Below are positions 53,871 through 64,000 of a stretch of 64,000 nucleotides of DNA, piece by piece. The translations under genes and the position numbers were made by a program. Each line of letters starts with the position of its first letter. Positions within the stretch are counted from its first letter, which is position 1. Under the pieces are notes generated by a model, which was given only the letters and a program-made list of their open reading frames with translations, was not told the DNA's origin and did not search any database. Source of the stretch: Dromiciops gliroides. Its lineage: Eukaryota; Chordata; Mammalia; Microbiotheria; Microbiotheriidae. The stretch covers positions 644,904,660 through 644,968,659 of the forward strand of contig NC_057863.1 in assembly GCF_019393635.1 (NCBI RefSeq), given 5' to 3'.

Positions 53871-54900
53871 GAAAAGAAAAAAGTACAATAAGGATAAAAA
53901 TCCAGGATGAGAACTAGCTTTAACTTAGCCTATTCATAATATTTCACCCAAACCCATCGTTTAAAAGACGCAAAGCCATCCAGTCACATTGGCACCCTAA
54001 GCCTATCAATATTGCGATTCATCTAGTCATTTATATCAGGATTATGAAGCTCATATACCTAATAAACAGTCCAATAGTGCCTAAATCTGGAGCCAACCAG
54101 CAAAATCTGGAAAGGATTGGGATAACCCAGTCCTGCAAGATAACCCGTTTACTCCTGCAAGCCACCAGCCAAACGTCTCCCTGCCCCCTGAGTCTTCTCC
54201 TGCCCAAGGTAACACGCTCAATTCTTTTGGTCTCAAGGCTCTTCTCCATGTGCTCCCAGAACACCGTAGAGTCTCCTAAATGTGATTCACAATTACTCAG
54301 AAGAGTCCAGCCTGACAATACACGCAAGAAAAACTAAGCAGATGAAGAAGGCTTATCTATGATCTGAAACCAGACACAGTCCATCCTCCCCTGCCTGGAT
54401 TCTCCCTTCAACCAGCTGCAATATTCACTTTGGCCATAAGAGGGTGGTCAAATCCTGCAAACTACTCTGGCCCATTAGCGACTCTTAGAGCAAAAATTAA
54501 CCTCATGTTTTTCAAGGTCCCAATCTGAAAATATTAAGATGTGAATTATAAAATACAGATTATATTGTATTCTAAATCCTCCCCCACCCCCCCAAATGGC
54601 TCCTTCTCTCAGTATCTCCCCTGACTACCTGTGGATCCACACACTCGGGATGTGATAACCGTCATTCCCTTATTTACAAGGGCCTTTCCCTAGGCAGTGA
54701 GATACTTATCTAACATGGGTTGGTTGTGTGGGTTCAGTCCTGGTGCTGTGATTTTACTACCCTTGCAGCCTTCATCAAGTCACCTCATACCTCCACGACT
54801 CAGTTTCCTCATTTGTAAAATGCAAGGCGGGGTGGGGGGGGGTGGACTAGACAAGCTATAAGGAGTCTCCCAGCTTAAAATCTATGCTCCTGGGAGCCTA
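53871..54900. other. No recognised feature
   Basis: Frames of up to 98 codons on both strands (54031-54337) overlap one another and have no domain. Confidence 0.35.
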
Positions 54901-54937
54901 TCCACTGTTTCTGTCCCATCATGTCTTCTTCCCTCCC

Positions 54938-55308
54938 AGTGGATGGGAGAAGGTCCCAAGCACATGCACCCAGTGACTCGTCAAGGAATAAGGGAAGGGT
55001 CCGACGGCAAAATACAGGGAGCAGCCAACCCAGTATCCCCAGTCCAGTGGCAAACAGGCTCCTGAATAGCTGGCAGTCCTTGCTGACTCTGGGTGGAGAC
55101 AGTGTTCTCCCTGAAGCCCAGATTGGTCCCTCGGCCACTCCAGTCTCCGTAGCCTAGGATGACCACTCCTCCAGGCAGTTGCCTGAACCTTCAGGCCCAC
55201 CCCCTGCCTGCTCAACCCTGACTCCGGAAGGGAGAATGAGAGGAAGAGAGATTGTAAACATAGCCTGGGTCCCTTTTTTTTCCTCCTCTCTGTTTCAGAA
55301 AGATTAAT
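54938..55308 (+). CDS. Possible terminal exon with 3' UTR, protein unknown
   Basis: TCTTCTTCCCTCCCAG precedes an open frame of 73 codons (VDGRRSQAHAPSDSSRNKGR near the start, ATPVSVA at the end, TAG at 55155-55157). AATAAA is at about 55303. The size and order fit a last exon, but no upstream exon was identified and I recognise no family. Confidence 0.22.
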
Positions 55309-55310
55309 AA

Positions 55311-55798
55311 AACCCTAGGAAATATCTCATTAGCAGCAGAGGACCATAGAACCTCCTCTATTTATCAGCCTCTGAATCATTCTGGGCCCAGATTCCAAGA
55401 GGTTTGAAAAATCACCAAGTTGAGACTGTGGGAAAAAGGACTGTTAGGAGAAGCCCCCTCTTTGTGCCCATGAACAAGAGCTGAGATTGGCTCCTTTTTA
55501 GCTCTTCCCTCGCTGGAGAGATACAGAAAGGTAGCAGAGCTAAAAGCCCCCTGGGGGTGCTGGGAAGCATTCCTATGGGCCTTGGAGCATGAGCACTGGG
55601 CACCTCCATTTGCTCCCCCAAGGCCCAGGAGAAGAGTCCCTGGCTGCCTTTTCCCTTTCTCCCTTTCTGAGCATGGATGTTCCCAGTCCAAGAGAAGGCA
55701 ACAACAGCCATGGCAGTGGCGGAGTGGAAAAAACAGAGACATGTCCTGCCTTGGCAAGAAGAGGGGATTTATCCCTTTCTTTGCACATGGACAGCATT
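55311..55798. other. No recognised feature
   Basis: Overlapping frames on both strands, none with support. Confidence 0.35.
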
Positions 55799-55969
55799 TC
55801 ATTTATTTATTTATTTATCTATTTATCTAACTATCTATCTATCTATCTATTCATTCATTTATTTGTTTGTTTGTTTAATTAATTATTCATTCATTTATTT
55901 GTCTATTTATTCATTCATTCATTTGTTTATTTATTTATTCATTCATTCATTCATTTATTTATTTATTTG
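55799..55969. repeat. (TTTA/TTCA)n microsatellite
   Basis: Interrupted ATTT, ATCT and ATTC tetramers over 170 bases, grown from the tail of the antisense SINE on the right. Confidence 0.95.
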
Positions 55970-56106
55970 CAGGGCAATGAGGGTTAAGTGACTTGCTCAG
56001 GGTCACACAGCTAGTTAAGTGTCAAGTGTCTATGGCTGGATTTGAACTCAGGTCCTCCTGAATCCAAGGCCAGTGCTTTATCCACTTCGCCACCTAGCTT
56101 CCCCCC
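55970..56106 (-). repeat. CORE-SINE with tetranucleotide tail
   Basis: Antisense: GCAGGGCAATGAGGG to CACCTAGCTTCCCC. Confidence 0.95.
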
Positions 56107-56756
56107 CACAGTATAATTTTTAATCCCCTGTCTCCTAGTTGGTGGAGGAAGTCTATCCAAAGCTGGGTTATGCCTAGTCAGAAAAGGGAACTTCCTCAGA
56201 TAGTGTTAGCTCTGGGGGAATTACCTTGTGAGTAACCCTAAATTTGAGTGTTTGGAAATCTGGCCTTTTATAGATCTTCTAGAGAGAAAAGGGGTATTCC
56301 TGAGCTGCCTCCCTCTTGGACAAAGAAGGGAATCACCCAAGGAGACAGCTAGAGGATTGGAGAGGGACCAAAGCCACGACATAGGGGAGCAGAAGACCTC
56401 CACTCTGCTCCCGGCTATTACAGTGAGAAGTTTCACTGGGACAGGTCTGATGTGAAAGGGTTACCTGGGCAGCAGCCCCAGAGTATGTTTTCCCATCTGG
56501 GGGAAGTCCAAACCACAAGGTAACTTGATGAGTCTGGAGAACACTGCGTATGACACTATGGGAGGGAATTTCACCTGGAATGTCAGGATCTGCAGATAAC
56601 TGCGAGGTCAGTTCATTTTTTTTCTTTTTTAATTAGATCCCAAACCATAGAGTGTCAGGCAGAAAGACTTTGATAAGCCTGGTGGAAAAGGAGGACCCAT
56701 GGGATAGGGAAGAGAATTGTGTTGTTTGTGGCCTAGAAGTCAAAGGAAGTCAATTA
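56107..56756. other. No recognised feature
   Basis: Nothing supportable. Confidence 0.35.
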
Positions 56757-56955
56757 GGCAGCTAGGGGATGCGGTGGACAGAGCACTGGGTCCAGAGTCA
56801 TGCAGTCCTGAGTTCAAATCCAGTGTCAGATACTTACAAGCTGTGACTCTGGGCAGGTCACTTAACTGCTGTGTGCCTCAGTGTCCTCAACTGTAAAATG
56901 AGAATAGTAAAAGTGCTTAGCCCAGTGCCTGGCATGTAGTGGGTACTCAACCTAT
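56757..56955 (+). repeat. MIR-type SINE
   Basis: Sense; GGCAGCTAGGGGATGCGGTG head, TTACAAGCTGTGACTCTGGG core, CCCAGTGCCTGGCATGTAG 3' end. Confidence 0.85.
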
Positions 56956-56974
56956 CCCTTCCCTTGTTCCCCTA

Positions 56975-57290
56975 TTAATTGCCTACTATGTGTCAGATAG
57001 ATAGTGGGGATACAAAGAAAAGCAAAATCCTAGTCCCTGTGTTCAGGGAGCTTGCATTCCAGTGGGTGGGGGAGACGACATGGAAACAGCTAGGTAGAGA
57101 CAAGATATATGCAGAAGGCATTCCTTCGGGAGGGACTAGAAAAGGCCGTCAGGGGCGCATGGGTTTGGAGCTGAGCCTTGAAGGCAAATTGAGAGGTAGA
57201 GGTAAGGAGATGGAGCAGCCAGAGAGTGGAGAACAGCCAGTGCAAAGGTGCAGGGACTAGAGATTAGTGTCACAGTTGAGGAACTTCAGG
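56975..57290 (+). repeat. Ancient mammalian interspersed repeat
   Basis: TGCCTACTATGTGTCAGATA, TTCAGGGAGCTTGCATTCCAG and GGGTTTGGAGCTGAGCCTTG continue the family noted at 53200. Confidence 0.6.
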
Positions 57291-57900
57291 TGGGCCTATG
57301 TTGTTGCACCATGGAGAAGGAGAGTCAGGAGTGAGAGGAAAGGTGGGAAGGGTCCTCCCTCTTTCCTGTCTGCCTACTGTGTGGTGCTGGGACCTCAGGC
57401 CTTGTCTCCCCCAGGGCTACCAGGAAGCCAGTGGGAGCATGGCCTCCGAGGCTAGCCCGGACCTCTCCTAACTGTGTCTTCTTTCCTTTGGAATGAACCT
57501 GGTGAGAGAGCTCTCAAAAGCTCAAAGTCTATGCCAGAGTTTGCTGGCAGCTAAGTTGGGTGAGATGCCATGCTGGCCCCCCAAAAGAGACCTCTAGGAG
57601 CCAATCCATCAGCACCCAAGGCACCAACGAAGCGACTCAAGAAGCGTCTGGCCAGCGGCCATGCTGCATCAGAAATGACCCTGGTGGAGTACGGGGCCTC
57701 TGCTTTGGGGAGGGGTCCAGGCCCACTTTTCTTCATACCCCTTCTGGCTCTGATTCTGATTGTTCAGGCTTTATCTCTCCCTGAAACTTCCTTAAGCATG
57801 CAGGGCCTTATCATGCTAGAACATTGCTCTGTCGAGTTGGCCCACTTCTCCTATTGGTGAGACCTTCCCAGGGCCTCCGCTTGGGAGAGAGTCAAAAGCT
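57291..57900. other. Unassigned; acceptor-like site and a 96-codon frame
   Basis: CTTGTCTCCCCCAG at 57402-57415 precedes a short open frame ending at TAA near 57470. A separate frame at 57570-57860 (KAPTKRLKKRLASGHAASE, then a hydrophobic stretch) has no start or splice support. No gene is claimed. Confidence 0.2.
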
Positions 57901-57949
57901 GTCCTTTGTCCATTCCCCTCTCAGTTCTGCCCCAGAGTAGGTACCACCC

Positions 57950-58135
57950 CCAGCCCCCACCTCCAGCATCCCCAACTCTCTCTTTCAACTCCCTTTATGT
58001 GTTGTCTTCCCCCACTAGAGTATAGGCTCTCTGAGGGCAGGAAACAGCTTTCTTTTGCTTGTATTTGTAACCCCAAGAACTAAACACCATGCCCAGCAAA
58101 CAGAAAGTGCTTAATAAATGCTTGTTGCCTTACTT
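57950..58135 (+). repeat. L2-type LINE 3' end
   Basis: AGTATAGGCTCTCTGAGGGCAG and GTGCTTAATAAATGCTTGTTG. Confidence 0.75.
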
Positions 58136-58602
58136 TGCCTGGTGGAAATCTCTTTACCTCTGAGTCCATTCTCTCCAAGTACTGAGGTAGTGGCTAAAAA
58201 GAAGAGTGTGCCCCAATTCGGGGGCGGGGTTTACTTCTGTTCTTGCTTTATATTCTCAGTAATTTCCCTTCAAAGAAGCTAATTGCTGTGATTCAAAATG
58301 ATACCGAGTTTCTAATGGCTGAGCCAATCGATGACATTGAAGCGATAACTGGAGAGTGATATTAGGGAGAGCCACACTGGAATGGGGGCCCGAGACCACA
58401 GCATTAGGGAAAACCCAGGGGTACCCCAAGAATCCTAAGGGGGAAAGGTGTCTAGATGCCTTCTTGGGGACTGACTCAGCAGGCCAGCTAGAGGGGATTG
58501 GAAAGTGAATTGATGGTGGGGCTTAATATGAAATCATTCTTCGTGGCAGGGTTTGGATTTTAGTGTGGAGGCAATAGGGAGCCACTAGAAGACCTTAGAG
58601 TT
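58136..58602. other. Mostly unassigned
   Basis: Near 58560, GGAGGCAATAGGGAGCCACT is a piece of the ancient repeat noted at 51400. Nothing else recognised. Confidence 0.35.
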
Positions 58603-58768
58603 GGGGCAGCTAGGTGACAAAGTGGATAGAGCACTGGCCCTGGATTCAGGAGGACCTGAGTTTAAATCTGGCCTCAGACACTTGACACTTACTAGCTGTG
58701 TGACCCTGGGCAAGTCACTTAACCCTCATTGCCCCGCCCAAAAAAATAAATAAATAAAAATAAAAAAG
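58603..58768 (+). repeat. CORE-SINE
   Basis: Sense with an AAAT tail, flanked by GACCTTAGAGT/GACCTTGGAGT. Confidence 0.95.
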
Positions 58769-58799
58769 ACCTTGGAGTCATATTCTCACATTCGTTGCT

Positions 58800-58925
58800 C
58801 TAAATGGCATTAAAGGATCACACAGAAGGGTTGGTGCCTTGCCTAGATCACATAGCTAGTGTTTGAGGCAGGATTTGAACCCTGGGCTAAATCCAGCACT
58901 CTCTTCCCCATGCCATCCTTGTCTG
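58800..58925 (-). repeat. MIR
   Basis: Antisense: TAGATCACATAGCTAGTGTT, GGATTTGAACCCTGGGC. Confidence 0.75.
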
Positions 58926-59049
58926 CTCATTCTGTGCCACTCAAAACTAAAAATGGGGGAGTGTAGAAGACTTACCAGTCACTGCCCCAGAGCACAGAGC
59001 CCACCCTCCCAAAGGCTACTGCCATAGCCACAAGGTCAAGACTGAGGGG

Positions 59050-59183
59050 TGGATGGCCAGCTAGGTGGCACAGTGGATAAAGCATTGGCCCTGGATTCAG
59101 GAGGTCCTGAGTTCAAATCCAGCCTCAGACACTTGACACTTACTAGTTGTGTGACCTTGGGCAAATAACTTAACCCTCATTGC

Positions 59184-59186
<3 letters not shown>
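59050..59186 (+). repeat. CORE-SINE with GA tail
   Basis: Sense; the A tail is replaced by the GA array that follows. Confidence 0.95.

Positions 59187-59233
<47 letters not shown>
59187..59233. repeat. (GA)n microsatellite
   Basis: About 23 uninterrupted GA units. Confidence 0.97.
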
Positions 59234-59238
<5 letters not shown>

Positions 59239-60109
59239 CATGCCGAGGTGGGCGAGTGGGGTGGGTAGAATTCCCCCATGGTATCTGCACGGGTGCTGCT
59301 ATAGGTACCCAGAAGTGGTCGGGTTATAACTGCCCTGAGGGGCCAGGCTCATATTGGGAGAGGGAGAATTGAGGGGAGGGGGGAATAAAGGTGGGGGTGG
59401 TTGTGTTGGAGACAAGCTTGCTGGCAATGGGAAGGGAGAGTGGGATGTGACCCATCTTCTCAGCCTCTGATTGGTCAACCACACTCTCCTTGGGGTCAAG
59501 CCATGGCCCTCCCAGTGGCCCTGGCCCCACATTAAAAACCACTGCCTTAAGAGTCTATGACCCTCTTAGGTTCAACTCAACAGGCTTTATTCAGGACAGC
59601 TGCCCAAGAGAAGGGCTCCCTTGGGGAGGGCCTCAAGTAGTCTGGAGAGAACAATGCCAACAAGTCCCTGGCACCATAGCTCAAACTCCAGAGGGATGGG
59701 CAGGCAGCCTCTCCCCACCTTGCCCTTCCAAGTCAAAGTGACTTCTACCTGACTCTGAGACCCTAGAACCGCCTTCTGTGATGGCCAATGGGTGCCTCTC
59801 ATGGGGAGGACCCCCACCCCACCCCAGGCTTGGACCTGTACCAATTAGACACATGCTAAAGGAGAAATACAGAGTGAAGGTCACTTGGAAAAGCTGACAG
59901 GCACCACCCACCACTTACTTAACTCAAGGAGGGGAGAAGCACAGCCTGAGCCAGGATTTTGTGAAAAAGCCAGTGGAGCCTGTAGACACAAGGCCTATCT
60001 CTGCCAAGGAAGGCCAGAACTTGGCTGCAGGAGGCATCATTGCCCCACTGCTACCAGGCATCTCCCATGTGGGATCGCCACTCGAGATTAGCAAGTATTC
60101 TGCAACTTT
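59234..60109. other. Unassigned; AATAAA on the minus strand at 59583
   Basis: An 85-codon minus-strand frame (59844-59587) ends GALLLGSCPE with its stop overlapping CTGAATAAAGCC. This could be a transcript end, but no domain or exon border supports it. Confidence 0.25.
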
Positions 60110-60385
60110 TTGTCAGGAGAGTTGCCTGGGATGCTGAGAGGTTAAGGAATTTGTGCCGAGTCACACAGCTAGAATGTGTAAGGAGGGAAGATTTGAACGT
60201 ATGTCTTTTTTGGGGGGGGCAATTGGGGTTCAGCGACTTGCCCAGGGTCACACAGCTAGTAAGTGTTAAGTGTCTGAGGCCGGATTTGAACTCAGGTACT
60301 CCTGACTCCAGGGCCGGTGCTCTATCCACTGCAGTGCCACCTAGCTGTCTTTTTGACTAGGCCAACATTCTAGCCACTATATTTA
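60110..60385 (-). repeat. MIR split by a CORE-SINE
   Basis: MIR text runs 60110-60203 and resumes at 60351-60385. An antisense CORE-SINE at 60204-60350 lies between, flanked by TGTCTTTTT. Confidence 0.8.
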
Positions 60386-60389
60386 CTGC

Positions 60390-60830
60390 TGACCATCCAC
60401 CTTGAAGACATTATGGCTAGGAAGTACAGGGGTTAGACTTGGATTTCAGATCCGGCCTCTGAAACTCCTTAGACAGGGGCAGCTAGGTGGCGCTGCAGTG
60501 GATAGAGCGCCAGTTCTGGATTCAGGAGGACCTGAGTTCAAATCTGGCCTCGGACACTTGAAACTGTGTGACCCTGGGCAAGTCACTTAACCCTCATTGC
60601 CCTGCAAAAAAAAAAAAAAAGGAAAAGAAAAAGAAATAGAAAAAGAAAAGAAATGAAGGTGAAACTCCTTAGACTAACTGTGGGATCATAGGCAAATCGC
60701 TTAGCCTCAGTTTCCTCACCTGTAAAATGAGGGTAACAATAGCACCTACCTTACAGGATCAAATGAGCTAACGGATGAAAAGTACTTTGCCAACCATAAA
60801 GAGATATAGAAATATTTGCTGTAAGTTTTG
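60390..60830 (+). repeat. MIR split by a CORE-SINE
   Basis: MIR at 60390-60475 and 60660-60830 (GTTTCCTCACCTGTAAAATG). A sense CORE-SINE with a long A/G tail occupies 60476-60658, flanked by GAAACTCCTTAGAC. Confidence 0.85.
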
Positions 60831-60915
60831 TTATCATTATTACATCAGAATAAAGGAAATCACACTAATTACAAAGGTCAGGAAGATCAGGATACAAATC
60901 TCTAAATCTCTTAGT

Positions 60916-61062
60916 AGGGGCAGCTAGGTGGCGCAGTAGATAAAGCACCGGCCCTGGATTCAGGAGGACCTGAGTTCATATCCGGCCTCAGACACTTAAC
61001 ACTTACTAGCTGTGTGACCCTGGGCAAGTCACTTAACCCCAATTGCCTCACCAAAAAAAAAC
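60916..61062 (+). repeat. CORE-SINE
   Basis: Sense, head GGGGCAGCTAGGTGGCGC, ending AATTGCCTCACC plus A9. Confidence 0.95.
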
Positions 61063-61074
61063 CAACCACCCCCC

Positions 61075-62012
61075 CATCATCATGTATGCAAGTGTTTATA
61101 GCTGCTCTTTTTGTGATGACAAAGAATTGGAAATTGAAGGGATACCCATCAATTGGGGAATGGCTGAACAAGTTGTGGTCTATGAATGTAATTGAATATC
61201 TTTGTGCTGTATGAAATGATGAGCAGGCAGATTTCAGAAAAAGCTGGAAAGACTTACACAAGCTGATGATGAGTGAAGTGAGCAGAACCAGGAAAACATT
61301 TTACACAGTAACAGCAACATTGTGTGATGATCAGCTGTGATAGACTTGGCTCTTCTCAGGAATACAATGATCCAAGACTCATGATGGAAAATGCTATGCA
61401 TCTCCAGAGAAAGAACTGATGGAGTCTGAATGTAGACTGAAACATTCTATTTTCACTGTTTTTTTTACATGGTTTTTTTTCCTTTTGTTCTGTTTTTCTT
61501 TTATAACATGACTAATGTGGAAATATGTTTAACATGATTGCACAAGCATAATCTATATCGAATTGCTTGCGGTCTTGGGGAGGAGAAAGGGAAGGGAAAG
61601 AACTTGGAACTGAAAATCTTATTTAAAAAATAAATGTTGGGGCAGCTAGGTGGCATAGTGGATAGAGCACCGGCCCTGGAGTCAGGAGGACCTGAGTTCA
61701 AATCCGGCCTCAGACACTTAATACTTACTAGCTGTGTGACCCTGGGCAAGTCACTTAACCCCAATTGCCTCACTAAAAAACAAAACAAAACAAAACAAAA
61801 ATAAATGTTGTGGGGCATCTAGGTGGTACAGTGGATAAAGCACCGGCCCTGGATTCAGGAAGACGAGTTCAAATCCGGCCTCAGACACTTGGCAGTAGCT
61901 ATGTGACCCTGGGCAAGTCACTTAACCCTTATTGCCCTGCCCCCAAAAAATGAATGTTGAAAATTGTCTTTATATGGAATTGGAAAAAGTAAAATTCTCT
62001 TTACATTTTAAA
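61075..62012 (+). repeat. L1 3' end with two SINEs
   Basis: Sense L1 from GTTTATAGCTGCTCTTTTTG through the 3' UTR to 61638, resuming at 61950-62012. CORE-SINEs at 61639-61799 and 61811-61949 sit in its tail, each flanked by AAATAAATGTTG or TGAATGTTG. Confidence 0.9.
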
Positions 62013-62175
62013 AAGAGAAAAAAGACGACTAGATTTTAAGTTAGAGAACCTAGATTGGCTAGTTACTACCTATGTGGCTTTAGAAAAGTCACTCACCTCA
62101 AAAGGCTTCAGACCAATATCTTTAAAATGGCCAAATTGGAAAAGTCATTTCCAGCTCTAAATTACAATACTGTGA

Positions 62176-62321
62176 CTTTTTTTTTTTCGGGGCATTGAGG
62201 GTTAAGTGACTTGCACAGGGTCACACAGCTAGTAAGTGTCAAGTGTCTGAGGCCACATTTGAACTCAGGTCTTTCTGAATCTAGGGCCAGTGCTTTACCC
62301 ACTGCACCACCTAGCTGCCCC
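62176..62321 (-). repeat. CORE-SINE
   Basis: Antisense, flanked by CTGTGACTTTT. Confidence 0.95.
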
Positions 62322-62554
62322 CAGATCCTGTGACTTTTGATGCATTTGTATGTTTTCAGTGACCTGGGAATTTTCCTGTTAGTTCATGTGCTAGACAATC
62401 CTCGTTTAATATCTATGTCAAATAAATTTATATATTTTATGGGGGGAAACCCCATCATCATTATTCATTAAGGCCATGCCGTCTTTGCAGGCAATTTAAC
62501 ACAGAATATAATACCCTAGAATCATGCAAATCAATTACTTTATATACATTTTTT

Positions 62555-62700
62555 ACTTACCTATCCACATTTTGTTTTCTTCTAGATAGAATGTAAGCTG
62601 CTTGCAGACAAGGAATGGTTTTTTTTCTTCTATGTATGCCTAGAAAGTTGCACAGGGTTGCAGCAGGTAACACCTGCTTAATAAATTCTTGTGAATGAAG
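62555..62700 (+). repeat. L2-type LINE 3' end
   Basis: AGATAGAATGTAAGCTGCTTG to CTTAATAAATTCTTGTGAA. Confidence 0.75.
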
Positions 62701-62945
62701 AAATGAGTGAACAGATAAATATGTGAGTAGAATTAATGAGTGAATGATGAAAGAATGAGTGAAGATGCAATGGATCAATTAGTGAATGGAATGAATGAGT
62801 TGATTTGTAAATAAATGAGTAAATGAATGATATACTTGATGATATAACAAGTGATCAATGGGTGAATGAATAAATGAACAAATGGGAGGAATGTGAGTGA
62901 ATTATCCAGCAAACCAGCGAATCAATCAGTGAATAAATGAATGAA
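62690..62945. repeat. Degenerate (GAAT)n tract
   Basis: GAATGA/GTGA/AATGA units run for about 255 bases right after the L2-type end, so the array probably grew from the TGAA-type terminal repeat of the LINE. Confidence 0.85.
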
Positions 62946-62974
62946 TAGCACAGGGAACGTGAGGGGCTTTCGAG

Positions 62975-63170
62975 CCATTTTTTGTTTTTTGTTTTTGCTG
63001 TAGTCCTACTCTTTGTGACCCCATTTGGGCTAATCTTCTTCAGCTCATTTTACAGATGAGGAAACAGGGTGAAGTGACTTGCCCAGTGAGTGTCTGAGGC
63101 CACTTTTCAACTCACAAAGAGAAGCCTTTCCTCACTTCAGCCTGGCACTCTATCCATAATGCCACCTCAC
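62975..63170 (-). repeat. Mar1-type SINE, shortened
   Basis: Antisense: GTCCTACTCTTTGTGACCCC, AGCTCATTTTACAGATGAGG, then a truncated core. Confidence 0.8.
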
Positions 63171-63199
63171 TAACCTCTGAACCATAGGTCCTGAGTCTG

Positions 63200-63330
63200 A
63201 GTCTTAGCTCTGACACTTACCAGCCAGATGACCTTAGGCCAGTCCCTTTACCACTCATCAAGGTGGTACAGTGAACAGAATGCTGGACCTGGAATCAGGA
63301 AGACCAGAGTTCAAATCCTTCCTTTCCCCG
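63200..63330 (+). repeat. MIR and SINE fragments
   Basis: ACACTTACCAGCCAGATGACC followed by GGTGGTACAGTGAACAGAAT and GAGTTCAAATCC, two partial sense elements. Confidence 0.65.
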
Positions 63331-63439
63331 CAGGCTGCACCATCATACCTCCCATCCCTCTTTTGATGCATCATCTTCCCCGATTACCTTGTGAGCTCCT
63401 TGAGCACAGAGACTGCGTTTTGCCTTCCTTTATTATTTT

Positions 63440-63785
63440 TTTTTGAGTTTCCATCACTTTATTTTGTAAAAATAGAAAACTCAGCAATATGCGATACAGC
63501 CGGAGGGAAGGGGGTTGTAACCAAAGGGGGGGGGAGGGGACAGCACCCAGCCCCGACCCAGAGAAAAAGGGGGGCCAGTGGGAATTTTATTTGGCAGCTA
63601 AATACAAACCAGGAGTTGGGAATCAGAAGGGGCCCTGGGCTCCACCCCCAGGACCCCCAGGGGGCTGGGGGGTAATTCCAGGGTGTAAACAGAAGCTAAT
63701 AAATAAGAGGCTTCCTCTGGGTAGGGTCGGGATCAGCTAAGCAGCCCTGCCCTCCCTGGGCTGAGCTGCTCTGGGGTATTGTGGG
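63440..63785 (-). other. Possible 3' end of a minus-strand gene
   Basis: On the minus strand ACAAAATAAAGTGATGGAAAC is followed by an A-rich run, resembling a polyadenylation signal and cleavage site. The 340 bases upstream of it are G-rich and not a known repeat. In human, EHD2 lies on this side of NOP53 in the same direction, so its 3' UTR is a candidate. The A run could instead mean a processed retrocopy. Confidence 0.3.
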
Positions 63786-63794
63786 GGGAATTTT

Positions 63795-64000
63795 CCCTTC
63801 CTTTTTACCCCCAGGGCTTAGCACAGTGCCTGGCACATAGTAGGCATTTAATAAATTCTTATTGACTGACTGAAATCCTACCTCAAACACTTACTAGCTG
63901 GGTGACCCTGGGCAAGTCACTTAACCTCTGTCTGCCTCAGTTTCTTCAACTGCAAAATGGGGATAAAAACAGCACCTCCCTCCCAGGATCAAATGAGACA
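63795..64000 (+). repeat. L2-type end followed by MIR
   Basis: CACAGTGCCTGGCACATAGT and AATAAATTCTTATTGACTGA, then sense MIR from CAAACACTTACTAGCTGGG to the window edge. Confidence 0.85.

Noticed and set aside
57570-57860. 96-codon frame with KRLKKRL and a hydrophobic stretch
   Set aside because: No splice borders, no recognised family, and it runs up to LINE-derived sequence.
63391-63740. Plus-strand frames over the G-rich block
   Set aside because: No similarity. The poly(A)-like features point to the minus strand instead.

Overview
This is a marsupial nuclear chromosome segment. The main evidence is a SINE load of roughly one copy per kilobase of a tRNA-headed CORE-SINE (A-box-like TAGGTGGCGCAGTGG, B-box-like GTTCAAATCC, then the MIR-type core AGCTGTGTGACCCTGGG and an A-rich tail). 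Longer Mar1-type SINEs, marsupial-style L1 3' ends, L2/CR1-type and RTE-type LINE fragments and MIR copies are also present. The sequence does not tell me which marsupial it is; an opossum or a dasyurid is equally possible.

Two host loci are well supported. (1) On the plus strand, positions 1978-19801 carry an NKPD1-like gene, a KAP-family P-loop NTPase. Four phase-matched exons (1978-2029, 4408-4470, 15982-16110, 17092 onward) give an open frame of about 680 residues. A further exon (19499-19801) encodes a C-terminal SAM-like domain, but it is reached only through a short stretch (about 18890-18964) that lies in another frame. A shrunken second copy (about 28390-30415) is a pseudogene made by segmental duplication. 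(2) On the minus strand, positions 40988-34796 carry a complete 13-exon NOP53 (GLTSCR2) gene encoding 461 residues. It has a CpG-rich promoter with a 5'TOP tract, YY1 and ETS motifs, and an intronic C/D box snoRNA matching the expected host relation of SNORD23. NOP53 is a ribosome-biogenesis factor; NKPD1 is an unrelated membrane NTPase, and I see no functional link between them.

Layout: 1-1950 L1 debris and a possible terminal exon; 1958-20290 NKPD1-like gene with repeat-filled introns; 20375-22330 two L1 pieces; 22740-27815 a minus-strand L1 ORF2 block riddled with SINEs and a younger L1 tail; 28015-30415 duplicated NKPD1 copy in an L2 context; 30550-34700 repeats and unassigned sequence; 34725-41010 NOP53; 41010-64000 about 23 kb that is almost entirely repeats, ending in a possible 3' end of a minus-strand gene at 63440-63785 (EHD2 would be expected there if human gene order held). 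Many short open frames are translations of the SINE and were discarded. I found no CRISPR array, no operon and no new system. The most interesting items are the NKPD1 duplication and C-terminal frame break, the NOP53 promoter and snoRNA, and the nested-repeat stratigraphy.
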